Shown piece by piece: positions 35,001 to 43,057 of a stretch of 64,000 bases of DNA. How positions within the stretch are numbered: position 1 is the first letter of the stretch; every line of letters starts with the position of its first letter. Under the pieces are notes generated by a model that was given only the letters and a program-made list of their open reading frames with translations, searched no databases and had not been told where the DNA came from. The position numbers and the translations under genes were made by a program. The stretch covers positions 1 through 64,000 of the forward strand of contig NZ_JACHVB010000052.1 in NCBI RefSeq assembly GCF_014230085.1. The letters are read 5' to 3'. Source of the DNA: Ruficoccus amylovorans (GTDB lineage: Bacteria; Verrucomicrobiota; Verrucomicrobiia; Opitutales; Cerasicoccaceae).

Positions 35001-35544
35001 GCTTCTGGTCCGATGGCCTCACCCAACCGTCGCCCGCGTCATAATACTCTTCACCGGGTCCAGCCGCGCCGTAAATATCCCCCGTGTACGGGGAGCGCAC
35101 CGTCCCCGGACGATCCAGGCTGCACATGCCCCCGCTCCGGGCCCACGATGGCCAGCTTTGTCCGGTCTTCGGATCTCCGGCATAGCCGACCGCCAGGACC
35201 GAATCGGCGGTTGGCACCAGTGCCCGGATTTCTTCGTCGCTCATGGCAAGCCACGGCTGCGCATTCTCAAAAATCTCCGCTGCCAGCAATTGTCCCCGCG
35301 TACTGTCGCGGGCGGTTTCGCGGACGGTTTCGATCCCCTCCGGGGTGTACGTCAGCCCCCGGCAGGGTGCAACGGGACGCTCCCCCGCAGCGGCGACTCT
35401 TAGGGAACTGGCCGCGGGAGCAGCGTCCCCGGCCCGCAGAGCGGGAGCGAGCACGCAGGCACTCAGCGTCAAAACGAAAAGACCTCCAACAAGGGGCAGG
35501 TAAGCAAAGGTTGGCTTCATAACAGCAAGAGGTTTAGTCATCAT
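32005..35544 (-). CDS. Large exported heparinase II/III-like polysaccharide lyase, paralogue 1
   Basis: 1179 residues. An N-terminal hydrophobic signal (MKPTFAYLPLVGGLFVLTLSACVLA, with a possible lipobox TLSAC) follows a short extension. Residues about 100-480 are helical, with conserved blocks (WARSGGMCSLDRPGT, FYFKGVWNSWIIDQMHDAVDTL, YNHTTILYANELAQGVLFGN) of an (alpha/alpha) toroid. The middle has the heparinase II/III beta-domain motif SVHYSHGHDDQLGLILYAKG. More beta domains follow. Such enzymes cleave acidic polysaccharides at uronic acids by beta-elimination. A clear paralogue lies at 53942-57367. The start overlaps the previous gene's stop (ATGATGA), so the two genes are translationally coupled. 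The lipid anchor is uncertain. Confidence 0.75.
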   Translation of the reverse strand: MMTKPLAVMKPTFAYLPLVGGLFVLTLSACVLAPALRAGDAAPAASSLRVAAAGERPVAPCRGLTYTPEGIETVRETARDSTRGQLLAAEIFENAQPWLAMSDEEIRALVPTADSVLAVGYAGDPKTGQSWPSWARSGGMCSLDRPGTVRSPYTGDIYGAAGPGEEYYDAGDGWVRPSDQKRFYFKGVWNSWIIDQMHDAVDTLSLAYMLSGDPAVADRALLILDELATLVAQRSPEQGAIDGFSYGKENKNFLCYSGNHANSRTLNTVFALDLLGNVSRASQSAGDGSGRTVFEKIRDQYFDVYELNYKETRHTLYNHTTILYANELAQGVLFGNPEMIREGIDVLVVWLEQTLNRDGQYYENAGGYERVGVNYAATLMLPLSNYDPSNYPDPQLYPKPEDYPFALKFGNDPSWYSAAFLMKYRMMASGRMIAFGDMWEDRLVLPGEVREWDPRLWCSFARLLYWQTDNEEWKEQISERYWSLPEEVRSEPTLGNVYEMGMSQWIEPERPHEEPEMKDSLLQDSSDLLPAKMIALVRSGEGEDHRAAFLSGSVHYSHGHDDQLGLILYAKGMNLTGIYGYPAAGSPAHRGWAIKPASHWTLVVNEDLPAPDYPAKNAPPASLQGWVTKDMGLSAQLVEMSNPYLWQDRIAPDMSEYRRLLWMVDVSDEEFYYLDFFRAEGGRTHDYFWTGQWLDQASPGEGFAVDGIEPEEIPGVWSLAGLNPRYRDADFNVPGRSWGERLDPGKRGTIRPIGIPGEAINIDSAWNPPPQNGYGFIYDVKEDVTDDNWSASWDLIDGRNTMRLTFVNNEEQEAIVARNPAAEVDRYHSMVVARRSGAEPLKSQFAALVEVAEDGQWPVLEAERIELDPAAGMGVRLTLDNGCTDTLLAGQSERSKLDDGEVRLVGARGFVRTGPDGDVREMLLHEGTFLEAGAFRLTFPEPNWRAKVIEVIPDDRHNRVVLDDSLPTGRILAGQPVMFSGDKGRAGPATLQDVTYMIEAVSASPKGSVLDFGSQRMVSSTVVVDTIEADGAVTSTWPNEILGGRYRDTGYYTGRKVAAAGDRSRSTVVESYPNRKKFYPHEGGLFKSGEKLEFYLVQDGDQARIPHVATLKQMGEGQWRLSSNAAVGIRIPVAQKAVLYASAGGTERKLAASANGFVECVVPVDWTVDGNMVLDLRPE

Positions 35545-36719
35545 TGAAACAATAGGATCAGCGCGGGGTCGTTCAGGAGCCATCGCCCCTCATCCGAGAT
35601 CGCACCAAGTGCCAAAAACGTCTGGCCGACCTTCACCGCGCCCAGTCCTGCTTTCGTAGTGAGCATGACCTGCATGTGGGCCGGAATACTCCGGGGCTTC
35701 TCAACGCCCGCGATGCTCACCGCAGGCACGCCCGCCTCAACGACAATTTCCCCTGCCACAATCTCTGGATAAGACGCCCACTCGGGAAGGCCTGAATCCT
35801 CATTCGACGATCCGGCGAGGACGAACATGGCACTCAGGCCCCCGCTTAGCTTATCACGCGGAACGACAACCGTCTGTCCCGATTCGAGATCGTCCACTGT
35901 ACCCGCACTCAGCGTATAAACCGTCGGTTCCTCGCCCGTCCAGCGCACCGTCATCGGCACCGTCTCTCCATCCAGTTCACCACTGCCGACAAAGAGCTTA
36001 AGCTCGCGGTCAATAAGGTGCACCTTTCCCTCGAATAACCGGTTTCCGCCGCGCGCCATCGGGGCATCGGCAACGTAGCCAGGTTTAACTTCGCGGATAT
36101 AGAGTTGCGCAACCCTCGTCATACGCCCGTCATCCAGCACCCCGGAGAAAGAAACCTTGTCACCTTTTTTCAAGATGCTGGCACTGACATCATCGTGGAT
36201 CAAAACCTGCACATCATCGGGAAAGACCACTGTAAAAATTGAATTCTCCGAATAGGCGCTCCAGACACCATCACGAAACCCCAACTTGCCACGCAGTTGA
36301 ATGGCACCGCCATCCCCAATCGACAGGTAGTCACCCCCTCGCGTGTACGTGCCCTTAAAAAGTCCAACGCGACCAGGAACGATCGTCCTGCCGTCCGCCG
36401 AGATGGTCCCGGCGATCTCCGCCGTATCGCCCCGCCTGATCTCTTGAGCGGTTCCTTCCCAACGGTAGTAGATATAATTCGGACGCGGAATTTCCACCGT
36501 CACATTCATCGCCTTCCCCTCATAAGAAGTCCTGCAGGTAAAGGTCTTCGCCTTCTCATCGACAGAAAGCACCGTACCGGAAAGCGACGTGCGGACACCC
36601 TCGCCCGCCATCGTCGTCGAACAAAATGGCAGAAGTAAAAACAGGCAAAACAGACCAGCTCCCAGGCAGATCACTTTCGTTAATGAACTCGGCACAGTTC
36701 GGAAAAATACTATTCGCAT
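35541..36719 (-). CDS. Exported protein of repeated OB-like beta domains
   Basis: 392 residues with a signal peptide (after MRIVFFRTVPSSLTK, the hydrophobic run VICLGAGLFCLFLLLPFCS). The mature part is almost all beta-strand pattern, with several segments that look alike: SGTVLSVDEKAKTFTCRT, GDTAEIAGTISADGRTIV, GDKVSFSGVLDDGRMTRVAQLYIRE, EGKVHLIDRELKLFVGSG. These suggest tandem OB-like or DUF5666-like modules. I recognise no catalytic motif. It is encoded directly upstream of, and overlapping with, the lyase gene, so it likely binds polysaccharide or assists the lyase at the cell surface. The ATG at 36719 was preferred to a GTG at 36794 because it places the signal peptide near the N-terminus. 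Confidence 0.65.
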   Translation of the reverse strand: MRIVFFRTVPSSLTKVICLGAGLFCLFLLLPFCSTTMAGEGVRTSLSGTVLSVDEKAKTFTCRTSYEGKAMNVTVEIPRPNYIYYRWEGTAQEIRRGDTAEIAGTISADGRTIVPGRVGLFKGTYTRGGDYLSIGDGGAIQLRGKLGFRDGVWSAYSENSIFTVVFPDDVQVLIHDDVSASILKKGDKVSFSGVLDDGRMTRVAQLYIREVKPGYVADAPMARGGNRLFEGKVHLIDRELKLFVGSGELDGETVPMTVRWTGEEPTVYTLSAGTVDDLESGQTVVVPRDKLSGGLSAMFVLAGSSNEDSGLPEWASYPEIVAGEIVVEAGVPAVSIAGVEKPRSIPAHMQVMLTTKAGLGAVKVGQTFLALGAISDEGRWLLNDPALILLFQ

Positions 36720-36816
36720 GAGGCAGGCAAAGATTCGTTTTTCACTGAGCTTTTCACACCACCGCCATCGTCTGACCACAGGGGGCAAGGACACGGGCTG
36801 GCGTCAGAACTAAAAA

Positions 36817-36830
36817 TAACCAAATGGTTA
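36817..36830. promoter_or_regulatory. TAACY-N4-RGTTA operator-like site (OB protein/lyase)
   Basis: TAACCAAATGGTTA, extended to ATAACC/GGTTAT. It lies 10 bases after a minus-strand TTGACA at 36846-36841, covering the likely -10 region for the operon 36719-32005. Confidence 0.6.
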
Positions 36831-36947
36831 TACAATAGCATGTCAACCGATTTTAATCAAAAACATGAATACAGGCAACAATACCTCAGGCTATTATCCA
36901 TTTTAAATAAAAGGCATCGACCTACTTTCTTGACACAACCCAAAATG

Positions 36948-36961
36948 TAACCAGTAGGTTA
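36948..36961. promoter_or_regulatory. TAACY-N4-RGTTA operator-like site (esterase)
   Basis: TAACCAGTAGGTTA, 12 bases after TTGACA (36930-36935) on the plus strand. The likely -10 is TAGGTT (36955-36960) inside the site. The esterase ATG is 75 bases further on. Confidence 0.6.
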
Positions 36962-37035
36962 TATATCGCCATTCAAGACTTAATCCAACGATAACTCCGT
37001 TGCGTAAAATCATCCTGCAACCAAAAGCTCAAGTC

Positions 37036-38418
37036 ATGAACAACGCCCTCCACACCAAGCTTTCATCGATTCATTTTTTGACCGCCCCCTGGTACCGGAC
37101 AGTGATGCTCGCGTTGACATTTTTCGCCTTCTTGCCTCAAGGAGGCCTTGTCCACGCGACCGAGAACTGCGAGCTCTCCGTCAGGACCAATAAGTCCGAC
37201 GCAATCTACACGGTCGGTGAGCCGGTCATGTTTATCATCGAATTAAGCCCGCCCTCAAACAACCGCGTCGAGCCTGTCAGAGTAAACTGGCGGACCAGTG
37301 TCGATGGCCAGCCCCCCTTCCATGAAGGCGAAGCCACCCTCCTGGACGGCAAGGCGACAGTCACAGGACAGCTTGCGCAGCCGGGCTTCTTGCGGTGCGA
37401 AGTCAGCCTTCCGGCAGGCGCGAATGACACACCCTTGAAAGCAGTCGCCGGGGCAGCGGTTTCCCCCACTGAGATAGCGCCGAGCCTGCCCGCCCCCGAT
37501 GACTTCGACGACTACTGGCAAGCCCAGATAGCCCTTCTGCGCTCGAAGCCATTCGACCTGAGCATGACTCCGCTGGAAACGACGGCGTCAAACTCGCATC
37601 TCAAGATTTTCGACATCCAGGCGGACGCGCCTGGCGACATTCACGTCTCGGGCTATCTCGCCTACCCCAAGGATGCCACCGAGGGCACGCTGCCGGGCAT
37701 CCTCGTTTTTCACGGGGCCGGAGTCGGCGGAGCCTCTTTGCCGTGGGTGGAAAAATGGGCTTCACTGGGAATGATTGTCGTTAATGTTAATGCTCACGGC
37801 ATTCCGAATGGCCAATCAAAAGAGTTCTATGACAAGCTGAAACAGGGCGAGCTGAAAGACTACAGTCGCAAACCATGGCCCAACCGCGATGAAGTCTATT
37901 TCCGAAAAATGTTCCTGCGCAACCTGTGCGCACTCGACATTCTCGCCGCACAACCGCAATGGGACGGACACACGCTCATCACCTACGGGACTAGTCAGGG
38001 AGGCGCGCAGTCGCTATCCGTGGCGGCACTTGACCCGCGGGTAAGCTTCGCCGTAGCAGGCGTCCCGGCGATGTGCGACCACTCCGGGATGACCGCCGGA
38101 CGAGCCACCGGATGGCCCCGCTCCGTCCCCGTAGATTCCGAGGGCCACCCCGACAGCGATGCCCTGGAAGCCATGCGCTACTACGACATGATGAACTTCG
38201 CGGCACGCATCCAGATCCCCGTGGCCATGACGGTCGGCTTCATCGACAAGGTCTGCCCTCCGACCAGCGTCTACGCCGCCTACAACAATCTTGGCGGCCC
38301 GAAAGATATTTTCAATGACCTGCCAACCGGCCATGCCAACAGCCCCGAGGCAACCGCCTACATGAAGCAAAAGGTCATCGACCATATACAGTCCCGGCAA
38401 GACTCGCCAACCCGTTAG
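37036..38418 (+). CDS. Exported acetyl-xylan-esterase-like (CE7-type) alpha/beta hydrolase
   Basis: 460 residues. A signal-type hydrophobic stretch (MLALTFFAFLPQGGLVHA) is followed by a beta-sandwich of about 100 residues (ELSVRTNKSDAIYTVGEPVMFIIELSPPSNN). The CE7/cephalosporin-C deacetylase domain begins at about 145 (DFDDYWQAQIALLRSKPFDLSMTPLE). The catalytic triad is visible: Ser in YGTSQGGAQSL, Asp in VGFIDKVCPPTSVYAAYN and His in LPTGHANSPEA. It should remove O-acetyl groups from sugars outside the cytoplasm, which helps lyases act. The promoter carries an operator-like site of the TetR-linked motif. Start: ATG at 37036; 37105 is an alternative with a shorter leader. Confidence 0.82.
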   Translation: MNNALHTKLSSIHFLTAPWYRTVMLALTFFAFLPQGGLVHATENCELSVRTNKSDAIYTVGEPVMFIIELSPPSNNRVEPVRVNWRTSVDGQPPFHEGEATLLDGKATVTGQLAQPGFLRCEVSLPAGANDTPLKAVAGAAVSPTEIAPSLPAPDDFDDYWQAQIALLRSKPFDLSMTPLETTASNSHLKIFDIQADAPGDIHVSGYLAYPKDATEGTLPGILVFHGAGVGGASLPWVEKWASLGMIVVNVNAHGIPNGQSKEFYDKLKQGELKDYSRKPWPNRDEVYFRKMFLRNLCALDILAAQPQWDGHTLITYGTSQGGAQSLSVAALDPRVSFAVAGVPAMCDHSGMTAGRATGWPRSVPVDSEGHPDSDALEAMRYYDMMNFAARIQIPVAMTVGFIDKVCPPTSVYAAYNNLGGPKDIFNDLPTGHANSPEATAYMKQKVIDHIQSRQDSPTR

Positions 38419-38504
38419 AGCACACATCCACCAAGGCCGCCTTTCAGGCCCTGCGGCAAGCGCTGCAGCCCCACACATTACCCTGGGGAGTAGCACGCCG
38501 CAAC

Positions 38505-39611
38505 TCAGCGACGCCACGACTTCCATCCAAGACGGAAGTGCTCTCGCAACCAGGCGTAGGCTACCTCCAGTGCGGCCAGCGAAGGAGCATGCCCCGAGGC
38601 GTGATCGATCGCGCCCGGCAGTCCGTCTGTGCCTACCCCCAGCAGCGAGTAAACCTCCTGCGCCGCCTGAATGTATTGCCAGCTCTCGCGTCCATCGGTC
38701 TCCCCGGCGACGAGAAAGAATGGCCGCGGTGCCAGCAACGCAAGAACTTCGTGGAGCGCAGCCCCCTGGTCGTCTTCCGGTACCGCACGGCCCAGATACC
38801 AAGGGTCATTCCAGTTCGTGCTGCGCCACGGCAAGCCAAAGTCAGATCCAATCACGGCGGTAATCCTCGGGTCCAGAGCTCCTGTGAAAAACGCCATCTT
38901 CCCGCCGAGCGAATGCCCCATAGCCAGCACGCGAGAAGTATCTACACCTGGTTGCTCCAGCAACAGCCCGACCGCCAATGAAGTATCCCTCACCAGTCTT
39001 CCAAGGCCAGTCCATGCCGGATGCTCGCGCAATAAATGCGCGGCCCCCGCCCGCCACCAGGCAAAGTCGTCCGCCTCCAGCTCGGCAGCGTCGGGCTCCG
39101 GCACGGTATTGAAAGGAAACGCTTCCACGCACGCTACAGTCAAGCCCTGGCGAACCAGGTGCAGCCCAAGCGGAGCGACTTCCGGCAGGCCCGCATCCGG
39201 CACCAAAGCCGTCCCCCGGCGCGGATCGACACAGAGGCCCGCCGGACGTTCCACATTATAGTACGGAACCACGGCGCATGGCGTGCTTTCCTCACTCGAT
39301 TCGCGGGGGTGCAGGATGAGTACGCGCTGCTCCTGCGACGGGCCGGTTTTCTGGCTCCAGAGAACTCCACGAAACTCCATCGTTTCACACTCTGCCAGCG
39401 GGCGGGCCTGGCCAAGATCGCCCGCACTTCCGAGCGCAGGATGACCGAGTCGTTCGCGCCACTGCGCCAGAAGAGCCGGCCTCAACGTCGTCTCCCACCG
39501 AAGAGCATCAGCCCCCACAGGCACTAGCTTACGCAAACCGTGAGCCTTTCCGGGGGTTTGATAAGAGGGACGCGTAAAAGCGGCCCGAAGAGATTCACAT
39601 TTATCACGCAT
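38505..39611 (-). CDS. Alpha/beta hydrolase (dienelactone-hydrolase/acetyl-esterase-like)
   Basis: 368 residues. The nucleophile elbow GHSLGGK is preceded by SLAVGLLLEQPGVDTSRVLAM. The acid and base are likely Asp in AGETDGRES and His in DHASGHAPSLAALE near the end. The N-terminal part (GLRKLVPVGADALRWETTL, RGVLWSQKTGPSQEQRVLILHPRE) resembles the esterase group often annotated as prolyl oligopeptidase-like or abhydrolase in polysaccharide loci. No signal peptide is seen. It converges with the CE7 gene and is divergent from the AGE gene at 40009, so it may deacylate intermediates. Two starts are possible (39611 and 39677); neither has a clear ribosome site. Confidence 0.7.
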   Translation of the reverse strand: MRDKCESLRAAFTRPSYQTPGKAHGLRKLVPVGADALRWETTLRPALLAQWRERLGHPALGSAGDLGQARPLAECETMEFRGVLWSQKTGPSQEQRVLILHPRESSEESTPCAVVPYYNVERPAGLCVDPRRGTALVPDAGLPEVAPLGLHLVRQGLTVACVEAFPFNTVPEPDAAELEADDFAWWRAGAAHLLREHPAWTGLGRLVRDTSLAVGLLLEQPGVDTSRVLAMGHSLGGKMAFFTGALDPRITAVIGSDFGLPWRSTNWNDPWYLGRAVPEDDQGAALHEVLALLAPRPFFLVAGETDGRESWQYIQAAQEVYSLLGVGTDGLPGAIDHASGHAPSLAALEVAYAWLREHFRLGWKSWRR

Positions 39612-40008
39612 CGCTGACTGATGTTTAAAGTATCCGCCGGGGCAGCTATCGCATCGCTCCCGGGCCGAAGGCAGCAAGCCTCAAAAGATTGAAAACACCT
39701 CAAAACCTAGGCAACGATCCGCCGAAGACCAACCTTTATGGCGCAAGTAATCTCCAGGTTAATCGCCTCGCAACCATTCCCGCCCGTAAACAACAGAGTT
39801 CGAGCCCCATTAAAAGCGGTCCAGTTTTCAATACCGAAAATCTTCGCCGTGTTGCCAAACGTATCTTCGCAAAACAAAGATAAACGGTAAACCGACAATG
39901 GGCATTTTCTCCACCGCGCTCCGGTCTTGATGTTTCTTGTGGGCGCTTACGTCCAAACCGTTTTGGCTCATTGGCCCTAAGTTGTTTTTCAACCGAAAGA
40001 GGTCTATA
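39612..40008. other. Control region upstream of the second AGE gene
   Basis: No gene is seen. It holds motif GGTCCAGTTTT at 39818-39828 and a one-mismatch relative of the other operator, TAATCTCCAGGTTA (39748-39761). A good ribosome site AAAGAGG lies at 39996-40002. Confidence 0.5.
39818..39828 (+). promoter_or_regulatory. GGTCCAGTTTT motif, copy 1 (second AGE gene)
   Basis: The 11 bases occur at four intergenic places (39818, 42684, 60362 minus strand, 63068). This copy reads AAGCGGTCCAGTTTTC and lies 180 bases before the AGE start. Confidence 0.5.
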
Positions 40009-41220
40009 ATGGCAACCAAACTCCCCTCCGCTTTTTCCAAAACACGCTTGATTGAGCTCAAGTCAATTTACCGAGACGGCTTGCTCCATGACAGCTTGCC
40101 GTTTTGGTTCCCTCGTGCCGTGGACCCGGAATTTGGCGGCTATTTCACCTGCTTCGACCGCGATGGAAGTCGCCTCCAGGACGACAAGTCGGTCTGGTTT
40201 CAAGGACGCATGGCCTGGACGCTGGCCACGGCCTGGCTGGAGGTCGAACAGCGCCCCGAATGGCTGGAGTGGGCCCGCTCCGGGATCGATTTCATAGAGC
40301 GGTACTGCTTCGATACTGACCAGCGGATGTTCTTCTCCGTTACCCGCGACGGACTCCCCTTGCGCAAACGCCGCTACCAGTTCTCGGAGTGCTTCGCCAT
40401 TATCGCCTTTTCCGCCTACAGTCGTGCGTCAGGACAAAGCCGCTACCAGGACCGCGCCCGGAAACTGCTGGCCGATGTCATCCATCGCCACCGCACGCCA
40501 GGCCTGCTCCCCCCAAAGGTGGACCCAGAGACCCGCCCCATGAAAGGGCTTGCCATGCCCATGATTCTGCTCTCCACCGCGCAGCAACTGCGCAAGCACT
40601 CCCCCGACCCGGCCTACACGCAAATCATCGACGAGTGTATTGAGGAAATTCGTACGGATTTCCTCAAGCCCGAGTTTCAGTGCGTACTCGAAACCGTCGC
40701 TGACGACGGCGGTTTCATCGATACCCTCGACGGGCGCTGCGTCAACCCCGGTCACTCCATTGAGGCCGGATGGTTCATCCTCGAAGAGGCCCGCCAGCGC
40801 GGGGGAGATTCCGAGCTGATCAAGCTGGGCTGCCGCCTCATCGACTGGTCGCTGGAAATCGGCTGGGACAACGAGCATGGGGGGTTGTTTTACTTTCGCG
40901 ACGCGAAGGGCCTGCCGTGCACCGAATACTGGCATGACATGAAATTCTGGTGGCCACACAACGAAGCTATCATCGCCACGCTCCTGGCGGCTGAACTCAC
41001 CGGCGAGGCCCGCTACGCCAACTGGCACAGTCGCATCCACGAATGGGCCTACGATCACTTCCCTGACAAGCAGCACGGCGAGTGGTTCGGCTACCTCCAC
41101 CGCGACGGCAGCCTCTCGACTCCTGTCAAAGGAACCCCCTACAAGGGGGCCTTTCACGTCCCGCGCATGATGCTTCTGGGCTGGCAATCCGTTCAACGAC
41201 AGCTAGACCGCATCGGCTAG
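40009..41220 (+). CDS. N-acylglucosamine 2-epimerase (AGE) family protein, copy 2
   Basis: 403 residues. Clear AGE (alpha/alpha)6 barrel motifs are RDGLLHDSLPFWFPRAVDPEFGGYFTCFDRDG, KSVWFQGRMAWTLATAW, RYQFSECFAIIAFSAYSRASG, VNPGHSIEAGWFILEEA (GHSIE), GWDNEHGGLFYFRDAKG, KFWWPHNEAIIATLLA and KQHGEWFGYLHRDG. The conserved His residues in GHSIE and WWPHNEA fit the catalytic pair. It is closer to the classic N-acylglucosamine/mannose type than the copy at 29810 by motif wording. Start: ATG at 40009 with AAAGAGG six bases upstream; a longer in-frame reading to 39937 was rejected. It stands alone, converging with the GntR/LacI-type regulator. Confidence 0.9.
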   Translation: MATKLPSAFSKTRLIELKSIYRDGLLHDSLPFWFPRAVDPEFGGYFTCFDRDGSRLQDDKSVWFQGRMAWTLATAWLEVEQRPEWLEWARSGIDFIERYCFDTDQRMFFSVTRDGLPLRKRRYQFSECFAIIAFSAYSRASGQSRYQDRARKLLADVIHRHRTPGLLPPKVDPETRPMKGLAMPMILLSTAQQLRKHSPDPAYTQIIDECIEEIRTDFLKPEFQCVLETVADDGGFIDTLDGRCVNPGHSIEAGWFILEEARQRGGDSELIKLGCRLIDWSLEIGWDNEHGGLFYFRDAKGLPCTEYWHDMKFWWPHNEAIIATLLAAELTGEARYANWHSRIHEWAYDHFPDKQHGEWFGYLHRDGSLSTPVKGTPYKGAFHVPRMMLLGWQSVQRQLDRIG

Positions 41221-41313
41221 CTGTGTTTGACAAAAAATCTCTTTTCAGGGCTGTATTTTCTCGGAGCAGAAAGAAGGCTCGCCCAATAAATGGCGGCCTG
41301 ACCGGTCGTCCTG

Positions 41314-42555
41314 TCACGAGTGAGGTCGCCCCTCGCCGCGCAAGGGTGCGACAGTGCCGCAGGGCTCGTACTCGGCATCCACGAGCCAGACTTTTTCAGC
41401 AAAGCTACCTTCGTGAACCCGCTCCAGCGCGCGAAATGCCTGCTGGCCGATACGCCTGAAATCCAGTTTCATGATATCGAACGGACGTCCCCCCGGAGTC
41501 AGCCCCTGTCTGCTGGAGCACATGATAACCGACATATCCTCCGGCACACGAATCCCGGTCGCATCCAGACTTGGCTCCAATGCGGCGAGCCCATCGACCG
41601 TAGTCGCGAAAAGAGCAGTCACCCGGTCAGGATTTTGTTTATCCAGCAGCGACATCACGCTCTTGGCAGGCTTTCGCCTTTCCAGCGAGACCGTGAGTGG
41701 CGTGACCGTAACACGCCCCTGCCCGATCTCTCGCGCAGCCAGTTTGCAGCCGTGCAGTCGACCGCGGAAATAGTATGGCTCATCCTTTTCAGGCGGGACG
41801 AGGACGGCGATATGCCGATGCCCGGCTTCGATCAGGTGCTGCGCGGCACTGTAACCGAGGCCGACATTGTTAAAGTTAACCGACACCATACGCAACCGCT
41901 CGCAGTCATCAAAAGCCGTCACAACGGGAAGGCCCGCCTTGAGCAAGGGCTGAACAACCGGACTGACCGCAGTCGAAAGCAGCCTGCGCACGACGATCAC
42001 CCCCTGCGGTCGAGCACGCTCGATGTCCCGTACCACGCGCTCACGCGTCTCATCCAGCCCATCATCGAAATAAAAATCCGCCGTGGCCCCTTCCGCTTCC
42101 ATTTCCTCAAAGATGCCCGCACATACGGCCCGGGTCACCGACGGGAGGTGCCCCGGGATACCGTCGGGAGCCGGGTTATCCGTTTCCGGAGCAGAACAGT
42201 CCGACACCACAATGACCGCGATACGCCTCAAGCGGCTGTCGGGCTGCATCGAAGCACGGACCTTATTTTCCCACTGTGGTCGCCCCGGTAGCGGCTCGGC
42301 ATGGGACTTCTTGATCCGCAGGAGGGCCTTACGCATGAAATGCTTTTCCAGATAGTGTCCGCTACGGCCACAGGCACTGAGAATCCCCCACTCCGCCAAC
42401 AGCGACAGACTTTGAGTCGCTGTCGGACTCGATACCTTCCAGTGGTGCATGATTTCCCGGCGCGAGAGAAAACGCGTATCCGGATGGTAATTCCCGCTGG
42501 CGATTTCTATCAGCAGAGCAATAGCTAATCGTTCGGGCAAAGAGGGCTTTTTCAT
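41314..42555 (-). CDS. GntR-HTH / LacI-type sensor chimeric repressor
   Basis: 413 residues. The N-terminus LPERLAIALLIEIASGNYHPDTRFLSRREIMHHWKVSSPTATQSLSLLAEWGILSACGRSG is a GntR-type winged helix. From about residue 108 (RRIAVIVVSDCSAPETD) the chain is a LacI/periplasmic-binding-protein fold (ARPQGVIVVRRL, LPVVTAFDDCERLRMVSVNFNNVGLGYSAAQHLIEAGHRHIAVLVPP, DMSVIMCSSRQGL). The combination resembles AraR-type repressors, which bind a sugar in the C-terminal domain. The upstream region carries one GGTCCAGTTTT motif 129 bases before the start, so it is a candidate for control of that motif's genes. The AraC protein at 60754 is the rival. Confidence 0.85.
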   Translation of the reverse strand: MKKPSLPERLAIALLIEIASGNYHPDTRFLSRREIMHHWKVSSPTATQSLSLLAEWGILSACGRSGHYLEKHFMRKALLRIKKSHAEPLPGRPQWENKVRASMQPDSRLRRIAVIVVSDCSAPETDNPAPDGIPGHLPSVTRAVCAGIFEEMEAEGATADFYFDDGLDETRERVVRDIERARPQGVIVVRRLLSTAVSPVVQPLLKAGLPVVTAFDDCERLRMVSVNFNNVGLGYSAAQHLIEAGHRHIAVLVPPEKDEPYYFRGRLHGCKLAAREIGQGRVTVTPLTVSLERRKPAKSVMSLLDKQNPDRVTALFATTVDGLAALEPSLDATGIRVPEDMSVIMCSSRQGLTPGGRPFDIMKLDFRRIGQQAFRALERVHEGSFAEKVWLVDAEYEPCGTVAPLRGEGRPHS

Positions 42556-42683
42556 GGCGTAAACAGAACGAAACTAAATGGGGGTAAAGACTGCAGGCAT
42601 CGTGCCAAGATTCACGACTGCGAGCACTTGCGCATTACCTGCAAACTGAATCGAAACAGCAGGCAAGCTGAGGGGTGAAAACC

Positions 42684-42694
42684 GGTCCAGTTTT
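42684..42694 (+). promoter_or_regulatory. GGTCCAGTTTT motif, copy 2 (repressor/porin)
   Basis: Reads AACCGGTCCAGTTTT, in which AACCGG-T-CCAGTT is a nearly perfect inverted repeat with a 1-base centre, a LacI/GntR-like operator shape. Confidence 0.5.
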
Positions 42695-42985
42695 ACGTAT
42701 TCTCCGCCGACTGTCAACCGGCATCAATCGTTGCGTAAAACCCATGAGTACTCGCGCAAATGCCTTGTCCGGGCAGCCTCTAATCCGAGTCAGGCAACGG
42801 GAATCGGGACCGGGTCATTCATAAAAATAATAAATTACATTGACATAATAAGTTAAACTTTTGACCATAGTCGCACACTATAGGTAGTTTCTGAGGCTCG
42901 CGTTAAGCCTCGTGTGGAAGTTGCCGTCCACTTTCGCTGTTCAGCCATGCAGGCTAACCGGGCCGGTTTATACGGCGAGAAACCT

Positions 42986-43046
42986 ATCGGGCTCTGGCAT
43001 TACCTCCGGCAATGCCACCCGATAATGACGCTTTTGCTTAAGCGTC
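42986..43046 (+). ncRNA. Structured 5' leader of the porin mRNA
   Basis: ATCGGG (42986-42991) pairs with CCCGAT (43018-43023), and inside it TGGCATT (42995-43001) pairs with AATGCCA (43011-43017) around a 9-nt loop, with a 3-nt bulge on one side. Four bases later a second hairpin GACGCTT/AAGCGTC (43027-43033 with 43040-43046) ends 11 bases before the ATG at 43058. I could not match it to a known riboswitch class. It may control porin translation or mRNA stability. Confidence 0.5.
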
Positions 43047-43057
43047 GCTACAGTCAA

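Larger units (their letters stand above)
36720..37035. other. Divergent control region, OB protein/lyase versus esterase
   Basis: No gene. It carries two TAACY-N4-RGTTA sites (36817-36830 and 36948-36961). Each is preceded on its own strand by a perfect TTGACA: minus strand 36846-36841, and plus strand 36930-36935. The rest is AT-rich. Confidence 0.6.
42556..43057. other. Divergent control region, repressor versus porin
   Basis: No gene in these 502 bases. It contains motif GGTCCAGTTTT (42684-42694), the odd-centred palindrome AAGTTAAACTT (42850-42860) after TTGACA (42839-42844), and a strongly folded leader (42986-43046) just before the porin start. Confidence 0.6.
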
